Notes: a model not told the origin generated them from the letters alone. A DNA stretch of 6,371 nt from Chromatiales bacterium (GCA_030614035.1 JAUWKW010000088.1:1-6371); one strand, 5' to 3'. Counted from the first letter of the stretch, positions 1 through 6,371 are shown. Numbers and translations: made by a program.

Positions 1-917
1 TCCAGTTCCCTGGCCATCTCCGCATAGACGTCTTTGGCTTTTTTATTGTCGGCCGGTGGCAGAACCACCTGCAGGTCCACATAGAAATCTCCGGGCATTT
101 TGCCCGGCAGTCCCCGTCCTTTCAGTCGCAACTTACTGCCGTTACGTGAGTTCGCCGGAACTTTCAGTTCCACGGTACCCGACGGCGTTGGCACTTTGAC
201 AGTAGCACCCAGTGCCGCTTCCCACGGAGCAACTGGCAGACGCATATAGATATCCGAGGCGTCAATCTCGTACAGGCGGTGTGGCTTGAACTCGACCTCG
301 AGGTAAAGGTCACCGGATTCACCCCCGCCCATGCCCGCCCCACCCTGGCCACCCAGCCGGATGCTCTGGCCCGGCCGGATGCCCTTGGGGATACCGACGT
401 TCAGCGTGCGCTCGCGCGCGGTCAAATGACCGTCTTTGGTCAGTTCCGGGACACGCAATGAGATCGATCGAGTTGCGCCGGCATAGGAGTCCTCGACATC
501 GACGAGGATTTTTGCGTGATGATCCTCCCCTCGACCGCGAAACCCGGCTCGCCCTGCACGCTCACCTCCGTGAAAATGTCCGCCAAACAGATTCTCGAAA
601 AAATCACTGAACCCGGCCTGATCGGCCTGGGAAAAATCAGCGCCGCTGAATTCGAAACCGGCGTCCCAACCCGGCGGCGGCTGAAAATCCTGCCCAGTCT
701 TCCAGTTCTCTCCGAGCTGATTGTAGGCCGTACGTTTTTCCGGGTCTTTCAATACTTCGTATGCTTCACCGACTTCCTTAAATTTTTCTTCGGCGTCTGA
801 CTCGTCACTGACATCGGGGTGATATTTGCGGGCAAGTGTGCGATACGCTTTTCTAATGTCGTCTTGAGTCGCATCGCGATGGATACCGAGAACCTCGTAA
901 TAATCCCTGAATTCCAT
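1..917 (-). CDS. cbpA: CbpA-type DnaJ-family co-chaperone, 3' end cut by window
   Basis: Type II (zinc-finger-less) J-domain protein, expected to stimulate DnaK ATPase in the cytoplasm; E. coli CbpA also binds curved DNA. Seen: 305 complete codons from ATG at 917, open to the left edge. The J domain spans residues ~1-70 with [11 protein letters not shown] at the start and the essential HPD tripeptide at 33-35. A short Phe/Gly-rich linker follows (~80-130, containing [11 protein letters not shown]). Two C-terminal substrate-binding domains run ~135-212 and ~217-290, with a [10 protein letters not shown] motif at the end of the first segment and [16 protein letters not shown] in the second. No CxxCxGxG repeats are present, which excludes DnaJ itself. 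E. coli CbpA is about 306 residues, so only a short tail should be missing, and the usual partner cbpM, if present, would lie off the left edge. The start has no good Shine-Dalgarno; it sits 16 nt after a small ORF, suggesting coupled translation. Confidence 0.93.
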   Translation of the reverse strand, partial: MEFRDYYEVLGIHRDATQDDIRKAYRTLARKYHPDVSDESDAEEKFKEVGEAYEVLKDPEKRTAYNQLGENWKTGQDFQPPPGWDAGFEFSGADFSQADQAGFSDFFENLFGGHFHGGERAGRAGFRGRGEDHHAKILVDVEDSYAGATRSISLRVPELTKDGHLTARERTLNVGIPKGIRPGQSIRLGGQGGAGMGGGESGDLYLEVEFKPHRLYEIDASDIYMRLPVAPWEAALGATVKVPTPSGTVELKVPANSRNGSKLRLKGRGLPGKMPGDFYVDLQVVLPPADNKKAKDVYAEMAREL

Positions 918-933
918 CGACGCTACCGCTTGC

Positions 934-1050
934 TTACTCGCCGCTGTCGTTTACACCAGCGCGCGCCACGAAGCGCCATGCACTGGTGTTTACGTATTGT
1001 TCTGCCTGGCCATTCGGCGCCAGCATCGCACTGTGCGTGCGTTTCGTCAT
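934..1050 (-). CDS. Putative 38-aa small protein between proA and cbpA
   Basis: Unrecognised short ORF; no function assigned. It starts [10 protein letters not shown] at 1050, continues through [10 protein letters not shown], and ends VNDSGE with TAA at 934-936. The main evidence is the start region: AAGGAG lies 4 nt upstream of the ATG, the best Shine-Dalgarno in the leftward gene set. It lies in the same direction as its neighbours, 45 nt after the proA stop and 16 nt before the cbpA start. The peptide is basic at the N-terminus, has one Trp and no obvious membrane segment or signal peptide. It is not rich in any one amino acid, so it is not a classic attenuation peptide. It may be a real small protein, or a translated leader that delivers ribosomes to the weak cbpA start. 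Its 3' half overlaps an inverted repeat. The ribosome binding site is seen; that the product is functional is inference. Confidence 0.5.
   Translation of the reverse strand: MTKRTHSAMLAPNGQAEQYVNTSAWRFVARAGVNDSGE
953..989 (-). repeat. Inverted repeat / hairpin just upstream of cbpA
   Basis: Perfect 7-bp arms ACACCAG (953-959) and CTGGTGT (983-989) enclose 23 nt. Inside the loop the leftward RNA can form a further GCGC-TTCGTG-GCGC stem. The structure lies within the 3' half of the small ORF, 36 nt upstream of the cbpA ATG. It has no T-tract, so it is unlikely to be an intrinsic terminator. It could modulate translation or RNA stability, or be a DNA-binding site. The pairing is seen; any role is inference. 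Confidence 0.4.
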
Positions 1051-1095
1051 GGAGCTCCTTATTGTTTTTCTCGCCCCGGAAGCTGGACCCGGCGT

Positions 1096-2385
1096 CTAGG
1101 TCGGGCGTACCTGACCGGCCCCGTGAACCAGGTATTTGTAACTGGTTAACTGTTCGGCGCCCACCGGTCCGCGCGCATGAATCCGCCCGGTGGCGATGCC
1201 GATTTCGGCCCCCATACCGAATTCACCGCCGTCGGCAAATTGTGTTGACGCATTGTGCAGCAATATCGCACTGTCCAGGTCATGGAAAAACTGCTCCACG
1301 GCCTGCTGATCCTCGGCAATGATCGCTTCGGTGTGTCCGGAACCGTAGTGGATGATGTGCTCGATCGCCTCATCGATGCCGCCGACGGTACGAATCGCCA
1401 GGATCGCATCGAGGTATTCAGTCGTCCAGTCCGACAGATCGGCTGGCGTCACCCGGGAATCGCGCGCACAAACGTCTGCGTCACCGCGCAGCTCGCAACC
1501 GGCCTCAGTCAGCGCGTTCGCGATCGGAGGCAGATGACTGTCGAGAACCTCCCGATCGATTAACAGTGTTTCCGCCGCTCCGCAGATGCCGGTGCGGCGC
1601 ATTTTCGCGTTCAAGACAACGTCGCGGGCCATGTCCGGGTCGGCCGAACGGTGCACGTAAACGTGGCAAATCCCTTCGAGGTGACCAATAACCGGGACGC
1701 GTGCGTCTGCCTGAACGCGCGCAATGAGGTTCTTGCCGCCACGAGGCACAATCACGTCGACGTATTGCTGCATTTCGGATAAAAGGAAACCGACGGCATC
1801 ACGGCTGGTGGTTGGCACCATCTGGATTGACGCCTCGGGCAAGCCCTCCTCCGTCAATCCCTGCACCAGGCATTCGTAAATCACCGTGCTCGAATGAAAA
1901 CTTTCCGAACCGCCGCGAAGAATCACGGCATTACCGGATTTCAGACACAAGGCACCGGCATCGGCCGTGACATTGGGCCGGCTTTCATAAATGATCCCGA
2001 TGACACCGAGCGGCACTCGCACCCGCTGTATTCGCAAACCATTCGGCCGGGTCCATTCGTCCATGACCTGCCCAATCGGATCCGGCAACTCGGCAACATG
2101 CACGACGCTCGCGGCCATGTCGCGAATTCGACCCGAGTCCAGTCGCAGCCGATCTAGCATCGCGGCCGACAGGCCTTTCTCACGCGCCGTCGACATATCT
2201 CGAGCGTTGGCAGCTACGATCTTGTCTTCGTTCTCGAGAATATGCCGGGCCGCTGCATTCAGCGCACGGATTTTCTGCTCCTGGCTGACGCGGGCGAGTT
2301 CTGCTGCAGCCCGCCGCGCCCGTTCACCGAGCTCACGCATCAGTTCCGGGAGGTTCTGTTCAGCCTGTTTGCTAGCTGCACTCAT
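1096..2385 (-). CDS. proA: Gamma-glutamyl phosphate reductase (glutamate-5-semialdehyde dehydrogenase)
   Basis: Second step of proline synthesis: NADPH-dependent reduction of L-glutamyl 5-phosphate, the ProB product, to glutamate-5-semialdehyde, which cyclises to pyrroline-5-carboxylate. It acts in the cytosol and belongs to the aldehyde dehydrogenase superfamily. The product is 429 residues, close to E. coli ProA (417). Seen: the cofactor-domain segment [16 protein letters not shown] at 125-140 and [11 protein letters not shown] at 152-162. The catalytic cysteine is expected at Cys268 in [12 protein letters not shown]. The ProA family signature spans V334 to I355 (ends [10 protein letters not shown]). 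The C-terminal [14 protein letters not shown] is also typical. The N-terminus has a ~10-residue extension before the conserved helix region. The start at 2385 lies 14 nt after the proB stop with only a poor Shine-Dalgarno, which suggests translational coupling to proB. No frameshift or missing key residue was found. Confidence 0.97.
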   Translation of the reverse strand: MSAASKQAEQNLPELMRELGERARRAAAELARVSQEQKIRALNAAARHILENEDKIVAANARDMSTAREKGLSAAMLDRLRLDSGRIRDMAASVVHVAELPDPIGQVMDEWTRPNGLRIQRVRVPLGVIGIIYESRPNVTADAGALCLKSGNAVILRGGSESFHSSTVIYECLVQGLTEEGLPEASIQMVPTTSRDAVGFLLSEMQQYVDVIVPRGGKNLIARVQADARVPVIGHLEGICHVYVHRSADPDMARDVVLNAKMRRTGICGAAETLLIDREVLDSHLPPIANALTEAGCELRGDADVCARDSRVTPADLSDWTTEYLDAILAIRTVGGIDEAIEHIIHYGSGHTEAIIAEDQQAVEQFFHDLDSAILLHNASTQFADGGEFGMGAEIGIATGRIHARGPVGAEQLTSYKYLVHGAGQVRPT

Positions 2386-2399
2386 CGTCTGATCGTCGT

Positions 2400-3527
2400 C
2401 TAACTATCCAGCAGCACCAGGTTATCCCGGTGAATCATTTCGTCGCGCCCACGATACCCCAGTAGACGCTCGATATCCTGACTGCGTTGACCCAGTATGA
2501 CCTGCGCGTCGTCGCTGCCGTAGGCCGCCAGACCACGGCCGAGTTCGTGGCCGTTGCTTCCCTTGATACTGACGGCATCGCCTCGGCTAAACCGGCCATC
2601 AACTGCCACTACGCCGACCGGCAGAAGACTTTTGCCCTCGCTCAGCGCGCGCTCGGCGCCTGCGTCAATAGTCAGCACGCCCCGCGTTGTCAGTGAGCCG
2701 GCGATCCATTGTTTGCGGGCCGCCAGCGGTGTCTTTTTCGGCAAAAACCAGGTGCATGGTCCACCATTCTCAACGGCGAGCAGTGGAGCGAGCTGCAGGC
2801 CATTGGCAATCACCGTGGCACAACCGGCGGACATGCATATGCGTGCCGCGGCTAACTTGGTTGCCATGCCGCCGGAACCGTACTCCGTCCGGCTGCGTCC
2901 GCATTTCGACTCGAGTTCCGGCGTAATTTCGTGGACCTCCGGAATCAATGCCGCGTCCGGGTTTGTTGCCGGGTCAGACTCATGCAGGCCATCGACGTCA
3001 GACAACAGGACCAGACAATCGGCGCTGGTCATTTCGCTGACGCGCGCGGCCAGGCGATCGTTATCGCCGTAACGGATTTCCTGGGTCGCCACCGTATCGT
3101 TTTCATTGATAACCGGAACCACACCGAGCGCAAGCAAGGTCTCCAACGTACTGCGGGCGTTCAGGTAACGACGCCGGTTTTCCGTGTCATCAGGTGTCAG
3201 CAATACCTGGGCGACCTTGATGTCATGGCGGTCGAGCAGGTCCTGGTAGGCGTGGGCCAGAAGAATCTGGCCGGCCGCGGCTGCGGCCTGATGTTCTTCC
3301 AATCGCCGCTGGTCATTTGCAAAGTTTAGATAGCGGCGGCCCAGTGCGATCGCCCCGGACGAAACCAAAATGACCTGCTGGCCCCGCTTCTTAAGACGTA
3401 CGACCTCGCCAGCCAAAGATTCGAGCCAAGGCCGATTCAGCGTGCCGGTTGCAGAATCCACCAGTAACGACGAGCCGACTTTGATGACGACTCGATTTCC
3501 AGCGCTGAGCTGCGACTGCCGATTCAT
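2400..3527 (-). CDS. proB: Glutamate 5-kinase with C-terminal PUA domain
   Basis: Catalyses the committed step of proline synthesis, ATP-dependent phosphorylation of L-glutamate to glutamyl 5-phosphate, which is handed to ProA. It is 375 residues, against 367 in E. coli. Seen: an amino acid kinase domain at ~11-260 with [10 protein letters not shown] at 13-22, VSSGAIALG at 55-63, [10 protein letters not shown] at 139-148, YGDNDRLAA at 153-161 and the nucleotide-loop motif YGSGGMATK at 216-224. A PUA domain follows at ~280-360, including SLLPVGV and FSRGDAVSI. Asp114 aligns with E. coli Asp107 and Glu142 with E. coli Glu143, positions where substitutions are known to weaken proline feedback. 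Both are retained, so ordinary proline inhibition is expected. AGGA at 3537-3540 lies 9 nt before the ATG. The gap from the ilvN stop is 21 nt, so co-transcription with ilvN is likely. Confidence 0.97.
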   Translation of the reverse strand: MNRQSQLSAGNRVVIKVGSSLLVDSATGTLNRPWLESLAGEVVRLKKRGQQVILVSSGAIALGRRYLNFANDQRRLEEHQAAAAAGQILLAHAYQDLLDRHDIKVAQVLLTPDDTENRRRYLNARSTLETLLALGVVPVINENDTVATQEIRYGDNDRLAARVSEMTSADCLVLLSDVDGLHESDPATNPDAALIPEVHEITPELESKCGRSRTEYGSGGMATKLAAARICMSAGCATVIANGLQLAPLLAVENGGPCTWFLPKKTPLAARKQWIAGSLTTRGVLTIDAGAERALSEGKSLLPVGVVAVDGRFSRGDAVSIKGSNGHELGRGLAAYGSDDAQVILGQRSQDIERLLGYRGRDEMIHRDNLVLLDS

Positions 3528-3548
3528 GCCGGTAAATCCTGGTCGCCT

Positions 3549-4049
3549 TCAGAGCGTGGCGCTGAGGACCCTCTCCCCACGCGAGATTGCCATTGGGCCG
3601 CTTCGGACCACGGCCAGGATATCGGCGTGCACGCCAAGCTGGTCAATGAAATCGTCGACCCGGCTTCCTGTGCCGGTCATTTCGACCGTGAAGTTTGCCG
3701 GCGTATCGTCCAGGACCCGAGCCCCCTCAGCCTTGATCAGGTCACGCACGGCACCGTCGTTGCCGTCATGCAAACTGACCTTCAGCAGGATCAGCTCGCG
3801 CTCGATGTGATCGCCCATCGTCATATCGGCGATATTGACGACGTCGCCCAATTTGAACAGCTGCTTATTGATCTGTTGAATGACCTGGTCCGAACCAATG
3901 GTCACCAGCGTTAAGCGCGACAGCATAGGATCTTCAGTCGGGGCGACACTGAGGGACTCGATGTTGTAACCACGTGTGGAAAATAAGCCCGCCACACGGG
4001 ACAAAGCGCCTGCCTCATTCTGCAGCAGGATGGAAACAATGTGTCTCAT
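3549..4049 (-). CDS. ilvN: Acetolactate synthase small (regulatory) subunit
   Basis: Regulatory ACT-domain subunit that activates the catalytic subunit and normally confers branched-chain amino acid feedback, mainly by valine. It is 166 residues, against 163 in E. coli IlvH. Seen: an N-terminal ACT domain at ~1-75 with the family block NEAGALSRVAGLFSTRGYNI at 11-30, followed by ESLSVAPTED and LSRLT. A second ferredoxin-like domain occupies ~80-160 and ends in the conserved VVRSGPMAISRGE. Gly14, Ser17 and Asn29 match E. coli IlvH; changes at positions 14 and 17 there give valine resistance, so valine sensing is probably intact. GAGG at 4056-4059 lies 6 nt before the ATG, supporting this start. 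It heads the leftward set and points away from ilvB, 217 bp distant, which is unusual because the two subunits are normally adjacent in one operon. The name ilvH would be equally valid. Confidence 0.96.
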   Translation of the reverse strand: MRHIVSILLQNEAGALSRVAGLFSTRGYNIESLSVAPTEDPMLSRLTLVTIGSDQVIQQINKQLFKLGDVVNIADMTMGDHIERELILLKVSLHDGNDGAVRDLIKAEGARVLDDTPANFTVEMTGTGSRVDDFIDQLGVHADILAVVRSGPMAISRGERVLSATL

Positions 4050-4061
4050 GACGAGCCTCGG

Positions 4062-4078
4062 CCGGGTACCAACCGGGT
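4062..4078. repeat. Paired CCGGGT boxes 11 bp apart
   Basis: CCGGGT occurs at 4062-4067 and again at 4073-4078, an 11-bp period close to one helical turn, centred about 20 bp upstream of the ilvN ATG and just beyond its Shine-Dalgarno. The helical spacing is compatible with a protein-binding site, but two 6-mers in GC-rich DNA can occur by chance. Confidence 0.25.
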
Positions 4079-4103
4079 GAAAAAGTCTTTATGTTTTAAC
4101 GAA

Positions 4104-4131
4104 TTGGCAATGTTGGCTCAGAACGTACGCT
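4104..4131 (+). promoter_or_regulatory. Weak sigma70-like promoter candidate for ilvB
   Basis: TTGGCA (4104-4109, five of six matches to TTGACA) is followed after 16 bp by TACGCT (4126-4131, only three of six to TATAAT). It is correctly oriented for ilvB and would give a leader of roughly 130 nt. The -10 is poor, so this is only a candidate. The leftward ilvN promoter could not be placed with confidence. Confidence 0.2.
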
Positions 4132-4167
4132 ATTGCAATGCAGATACATTTGTTCGACACTCTGAGG

Positions 4168-4188
4168 CGGTCATCGGTCATCGGCCAT
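4168..4188. repeat. Three tandem heptamers, CGGTCAT / CGGTCAT / CGGCCAT
   Basis: Two exact CGGTCAT copies (4168-4174 and 4175-4181) are followed directly by CGGCCAT (4182-4188), which differs at one base. They lie about 80-100 bp upstream of the ilvB start, inside the divergent promoter region. The arrangement resembles a small iterated operator, or may be simple slippage. The repeat is seen; regulator binding is inference. Confidence 0.45.
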
Positions 4189-4266
4189 CACTGTACGACG
4201 TGACATAAAAACAACGAGGCGGCGGCGGCTCTGAGCCATTGATCACCGCAAGCAGGAATTTCTGGA

Positions 4267-6117
4267 ATGAATCCAAGCCCACAAGCGCTAGCATCCGAGC
4301 CGCACCCGTTGGCGGGGGCACAGATGTCCGGAGCGGAAATGATCGTTCAGGTGCTGGCGGACCAGGGTGTTGAGACCATCTTTGGCTACAGCGGCGGGGC
4401 GATTCTGCCCACCTACGACGCCGTGTTCCGGTTCAACGATGAACACCGCGACGAGGGCGGCAATCCGTCCATGCCGTTGATCGTGCCTGCCAATGAGCAG
4501 GGCGCGGGCTTTATGGCGGCTGGCTACGCTAGAGCCAGCGGCACGGTCGGCGTTGTCATGGTCACGTCGGGTCCGGGCGCTACCAACACCGTGACCCCGG
4601 TCCGGGACTGTATGGCTGACTCAACACCGATAGTGGTTATCACCGGACAGGTTCCAACCACGTCAATCGGTACGGACGCATTCCAGGAAGCGCCGGTCAC
4701 GACCACTCTCGGTGCGGTCGCCAAACATGTTTTCCTGATAACGGATCCGGAGCGCCTCGAGGAAACGGTTCGCACGGCATTCGAAATCGCCCGCAGTGGA
4801 CGGCCGGGCCCGGTCGTCGTCGACATTCCGAAAGACGTACAGAACTGGTCCGGGCAATATAAAGGTGCGGGGCTGTTACCGGTCACGGGCTACCGGCAGC
4901 GAATGCGCGCTGTTGAAGCCAACGTATTGGATAACAGCACCTGCAAGGCTTTTTTCGCGTTATTGACGAAGGCACGCCGGCCGCTGATCTACGCCGGCGG
5001 TGGCGTGATCAATGGCAATGCCGCGGACGCCCTGCGAACGTTTGCCAATCAATTCCAAATCCCCGTCGTCACAACGCTGATGGGCATCGGCTCATATGAC
5101 ACGACGGAAAATCTTTCGCTGCGCATGCTCGGTATGCATGGCACCGCGTTCGCCAATTACGCGGTGGAGGATTGCGATTTCCTGATTGCGGCGGGCGCCC
5201 GATTCGACGATCGCGTGGCCGCCGTGCCAGAGAAGTTTGCGCCTAAAGCGAAATGCGTAGCCCATTTCGATGTGGACTCATCGGAGATCAGTAAAGTCAA
5301 AACGGCCGGCTGGTACCACGTTGGCATCCTGGACCGGGATCTCAACGCGATCACCGCGTACGGGCAACGGCATAAAATTGCGCCCGACTTCAGTACCTGG
5401 CATACCGAGATTGCCGCGCTGAAACGCGATTACCAGCTGAACTTTGATCGTGACAGCGATCTGATCCAGCCGCATGCAGTCATTGAGGAAATCAATCGAT
5501 ACACCAAGGGCGAGGCGATCATCACGACTGGCGTCGGCCAGCAGCAGATGTGGGCGGCACAGTATTTTGATTTCAAGCAGCCGCGCCTGTGGTTAACCTC
5601 CGGCAGCATGGGCACGATGGGCTTTGGCCTGCCGGCCGCGATCGGCGCGCAATTCGCCTGCCCGGAGAAGCTCGTCATCGACCTGGACGGCGATGCCAGT
5701 ATTCGCATGAATATCGGCGAACTCGAAACCGTGACGAGCTACGACTTGCCGATCAAGGTCATCGTGCTGAACAACTACGGCGACGGCATGGTCAAGCAAT
5801 GGCAAAAGCTCTATTACAAGGGACGCCTGTCGGCCAGTGACAAGTCGCTGCGCAGAAAGGATTTCGTCCGCGCGGCTGAGGCGGACGGGTTCGGGTTTGC
5901 CGCACGGCTGGACAAGAAATCCAAGCTGAAGAAACTGATCCGGGAATGCATCAAGTACCCGGGGCCCGCTTTCCTCGAGGTCATTATCGATCCGGACGCA
6001 TTAGTCATGCCGATGATTGGCCCGGGGCTGGGCTATGACCAGATGATCACCGGCGATTTCATCGCCGATCGCAACGACGTCGATCCGGACGAGCCCGACA
6101 GCTCAGCAATGTTCTGA
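4267..6117 (+). CDS. ilvB: Acetolactate synthase (acetohydroxyacid synthase) catalytic subunit
   Basis: ThDP-, FAD- and Mg-dependent enzyme that condenses pyruvate with a second pyruvate or 2-oxobutyrate, the first common step of valine, leucine and isoleucine synthesis. It is 616 residues, longer than E. coli IlvI (574). Seen: an N-terminal ThDP domain at ~20-195 with IFGYSGGAILPTYDAV, catalytic Glu77 in ANEQGAG, SGPGATNTVTPVRD, and GQVPTTSIGTDAFQEAP. A central FAD-associated domain spans ~215-370 with RFDDRV at 312-317. The C-terminal ThDP domain has MGTMGFGLPAAIGAQ, then GDA (475-477) and LNN (501-503) as metal/diphosphate motif, and MVKQWQ at 508-513. Variants from the usual family text are GYSGG for GYPGG, NEQ for HEQ, and GDAS for GDGS, suggesting a divergent subtype. 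A ~19-residue N-terminal extension and an acidic C-terminal tail are extra. AGGA 9 nt upstream supports the ATG at 4267; Met20 (4324) is an alternative start. Its small subunit is encoded divergently. Confidence 0.96.
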   Translation: MNPSPQALASEPHPLAGAQMSGAEMIVQVLADQGVETIFGYSGGAILPTYDAVFRFNDEHRDEGGNPSMPLIVPANEQGAGFMAAGYARASGTVGVVMVTSGPGATNTVTPVRDCMADSTPIVVITGQVPTTSIGTDAFQEAPVTTTLGAVAKHVFLITDPERLEETVRTAFEIARSGRPGPVVVDIPKDVQNWSGQYKGAGLLPVTGYRQRMRAVEANVLDNSTCKAFFALLTKARRPLIYAGGGVINGNAADALRTFANQFQIPVVTTLMGIGSYDTTENLSLRMLGMHGTAFANYAVEDCDFLIAAGARFDDRVAAVPEKFAPKAKCVAHFDVDSSEISKVKTAGWYHVGILDRDLNAITAYGQRHKIAPDFSTWHTEIAALKRDYQLNFDRDSDLIQPHAVIEEINRYTKGEAIITTGVGQQQMWAAQYFDFKQPRLWLTSGSMGTMGFGLPAAIGAQFACPEKLVIDLDGDASIRMNIGELETVTSYDLPIKVIVLNNYGDGMVKQWQKLYYKGRLSASDKSLRRKDFVRAAEADGFGFAARLDKKSKLKKLIRECIKYPGPAFLEVIIDPDALVMPMIGPGLGYDQMITGDFIADRNDVDPDEPDSSAMF

Positions 6118-6213
6118 GGCCAGCATAAGCCGGCCGCCGCGTTTGAATCGATTATTTCCCGAATATTAGGCGCTTATAGGCATATTGCCGTACCGCAATC
6201 CAACGAAGCGCTG

Positions 6214-6222
6214 TGCTATTCT
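6214..6222 (+). promoter_or_regulatory. Extended -10 promoter downstream of ilvB
   Basis: TGCTATTCT contains TG, one base, then TATTCT (6217-6222, five of six to TATAAT), a sigma70 extended -10. There is no good -35 at normal spacing: TTGCCG at 6185-6190 is 26 bp away, too far. Extended -10 promoters can work without one. Predicted transcription start is around 6229. It lies ~100 bp after the ilvB stop, so the next gene probably has its own promoter. Confidence 0.45.
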
Positions 6223-6228
6223 GGCGCT

Positions 6229-6351
6229 TCAATTCTGTATGTCCTGCCATCAGGTCCGGACTAAGCCACCCCGGCGCAAAGAACATCACATTAATATCGT
6301 CGGGGAGAAGGGTCCGAACGTCCAGAGACAGGCCGTTACAGGGTTTGGTTC
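6229..6351 (+). promoter_or_regulatory. Candidate structured 5' leader RNA
   Basis: A leader or small RNA is predicted from the promoter just upstream. An inner stem pairs CCCCGGCG (6269-6276) with CGTCGGGG (6298-6305), eight pairs including one G-U, closing a 21-nt A/U-rich loop. An outer stem pairs GTCCGGAC (6254-6261) with GTCCGAAC (6312-6319), seven of eight pairs, separated from the inner stem by a 7/6-nt internal loop. A short CCTG (6243-6246) with CAGG (6329-6332) could close it further. There is no T-tract inside the window. At 6352 an ATG with AGGG 8 nt upstream (6340-6343) could be the next gene's start, reading MTGGTA before the edge. The pattern matches no riboswitch or ncRNA family I recognise. 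The rest of 6118-6213 shows no gene, and no clear terminator follows ilvB. Pairing is hand-derived. Confidence 0.35.
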
Positions 6352-6371
6352 ATGACTGGGGGAACAGCTAT

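Larger units (their letters stand above)
4050..4266. promoter_or_regulatory. Divergent control region between ilvN and ilvB
   Basis: 217 bp between two divergent starts, so it must hold promoters in both directions unless ilvN and ilvB are served from elsewhere. No convincing ORF is present. The centre (4081-4160) is more A/T-rich than the flanks, as expected of promoter DNA. Separately listed elements are paired CCGGGT boxes on the ilvN side, three tandem heptamers, and a weak rightward promoter candidate. An 11-bp odd palindrome GGCTC-T-GAGCC is at 4227-4237. The ilvB ribosome binding site AGGA is at 4254-4257, 9 nt before the ATG. I see no Leu/Ile/Val-rich leader peptide and no terminator-like hairpin with a T-run, so classic ilv attenuation is not supported. 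Confidence 0.6.

Noticed and set aside
516..800. 94-aa rightward ORF inside the cbpA region
   Set aside because: It lies antisense to the well-supported J-protein frame, has no family motif and no good ribosome binding site; it is a shadow ORF.
1051..1095. Terminator between proA and the small ORF (CCGG...CCGG)
   Set aside because: Only a 4-bp stem and no run of T on the leftward transcript; read-through into cbpA is more likely.
819..1322. 167-aa rightward ORF spanning the cbpA start and proA end
   Set aside because: Arg/Pro-rich low-quality composition typical of antisense GC-rich DNA; it crosses two real genes on the other strand.
2554..3072. 172-aa rightward ORF opposite proB
   Set aside because: Fully antisense to an intact ProB with all motifs; Ser/Arg/Pro-rich with no recognisable domain.
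4050..4266. ilv-type attenuator leader peptide
   Set aside because: No short ORF rich in Leu/Ile/Val codons and no terminator/antiterminator pair could be found.
6118..6178. Terminator after ilvB from GGCC...GGCC or ATAAGC...GCTTAT
   Set aside because: The arms are only 4-6 bp, one pair has a 41-nt spacer, and no T-tract follows.
6249..6267. Possible 4.5S SRP RNA, from the string TCAGGTCCGGA
   Set aside because: Only about eleven bases resemble the 4.5S apical region; the following GGAA/AGCAGCC part and the flanking helix are absent.
6152..6286. 44-aa leftward ORF downstream of ilvB
   Set aside because: No Shine-Dalgarno, no known domain, and it lies antisense to the predicted promoter and leader.
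6239..6355. 38-codon rightward ORF in the post-ilvB leader whose TGA overlaps the ATG at 6352
   Set aside because: The ATGA overlap is attractive, but there is no Shine-Dalgarno, the start is only ~10 nt from the predicted transcript start, and the sequence is better explained by the hairpin pairing. Not called as a gene.

Overview
The window is a chromosomal, core-metabolism stretch of a moderately GC-rich bacterium. The proteins look gammaproteobacterial: an IlvH-like small subunit that aligns without gaps to E. coli IlvH over its first ~50 residues, a PUA-containing ProB, and a zinc-finger-less CbpA-type J protein. That placement is inference from protein character; I cannot name a genus. 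I see no mobile elements, CRISPR, tRNA or rRNA.

Layout. Positions 4049 down to 1 carry a leftward, tightly spaced set: ilvN (acetolactate synthase regulatory subunit), proB (glutamate 5-kinase), proA (gamma-glutamyl phosphate reductase), a 38-codon small ORF with a strong ribosome binding site, and cbpA (DnaJ-like co-chaperone, cut by the window edge a few residues before its probable end). Gaps are 21, 14, 45 and 16 nt, so one transcript is likely. A 217-bp divergent intergenic region (4050-4266) separates this set from rightward ilvB (4267-6117), the acetolactate synthase catalytic subunit. Downstream of ilvB (6118-6371) there is no long gene. There is a good extended -10 promoter at about 6214, followed by a leader that can fold into a long nested hairpin and probably serves a gene starting at or beyond the right edge.

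How the genes fit together. IlvB and IlvN should form one holoenzyme for the first common step of valine, leucine and isoleucine synthesis, yet they are transcribed divergently rather than as the usual ilvBN/ilvIH operon. The regulatory subunit travels with proline synthesis genes instead. ProB then ProA convert glutamate to glutamate-5-semialdehyde, which cyclises toward proline. CbpA is functionally unrelated and may be an operon passenger or a stress-linked partner.

No new defence, mobile or biosynthetic system is evident. The observations most worth checking are the split, divergent ilvB/ilvN arrangement, the small ORF with an internal hairpin just before cbpA, the structured leader after ilvB, the tandem heptamers in the divergent promoter region, and the atypical active-site motifs of IlvB.
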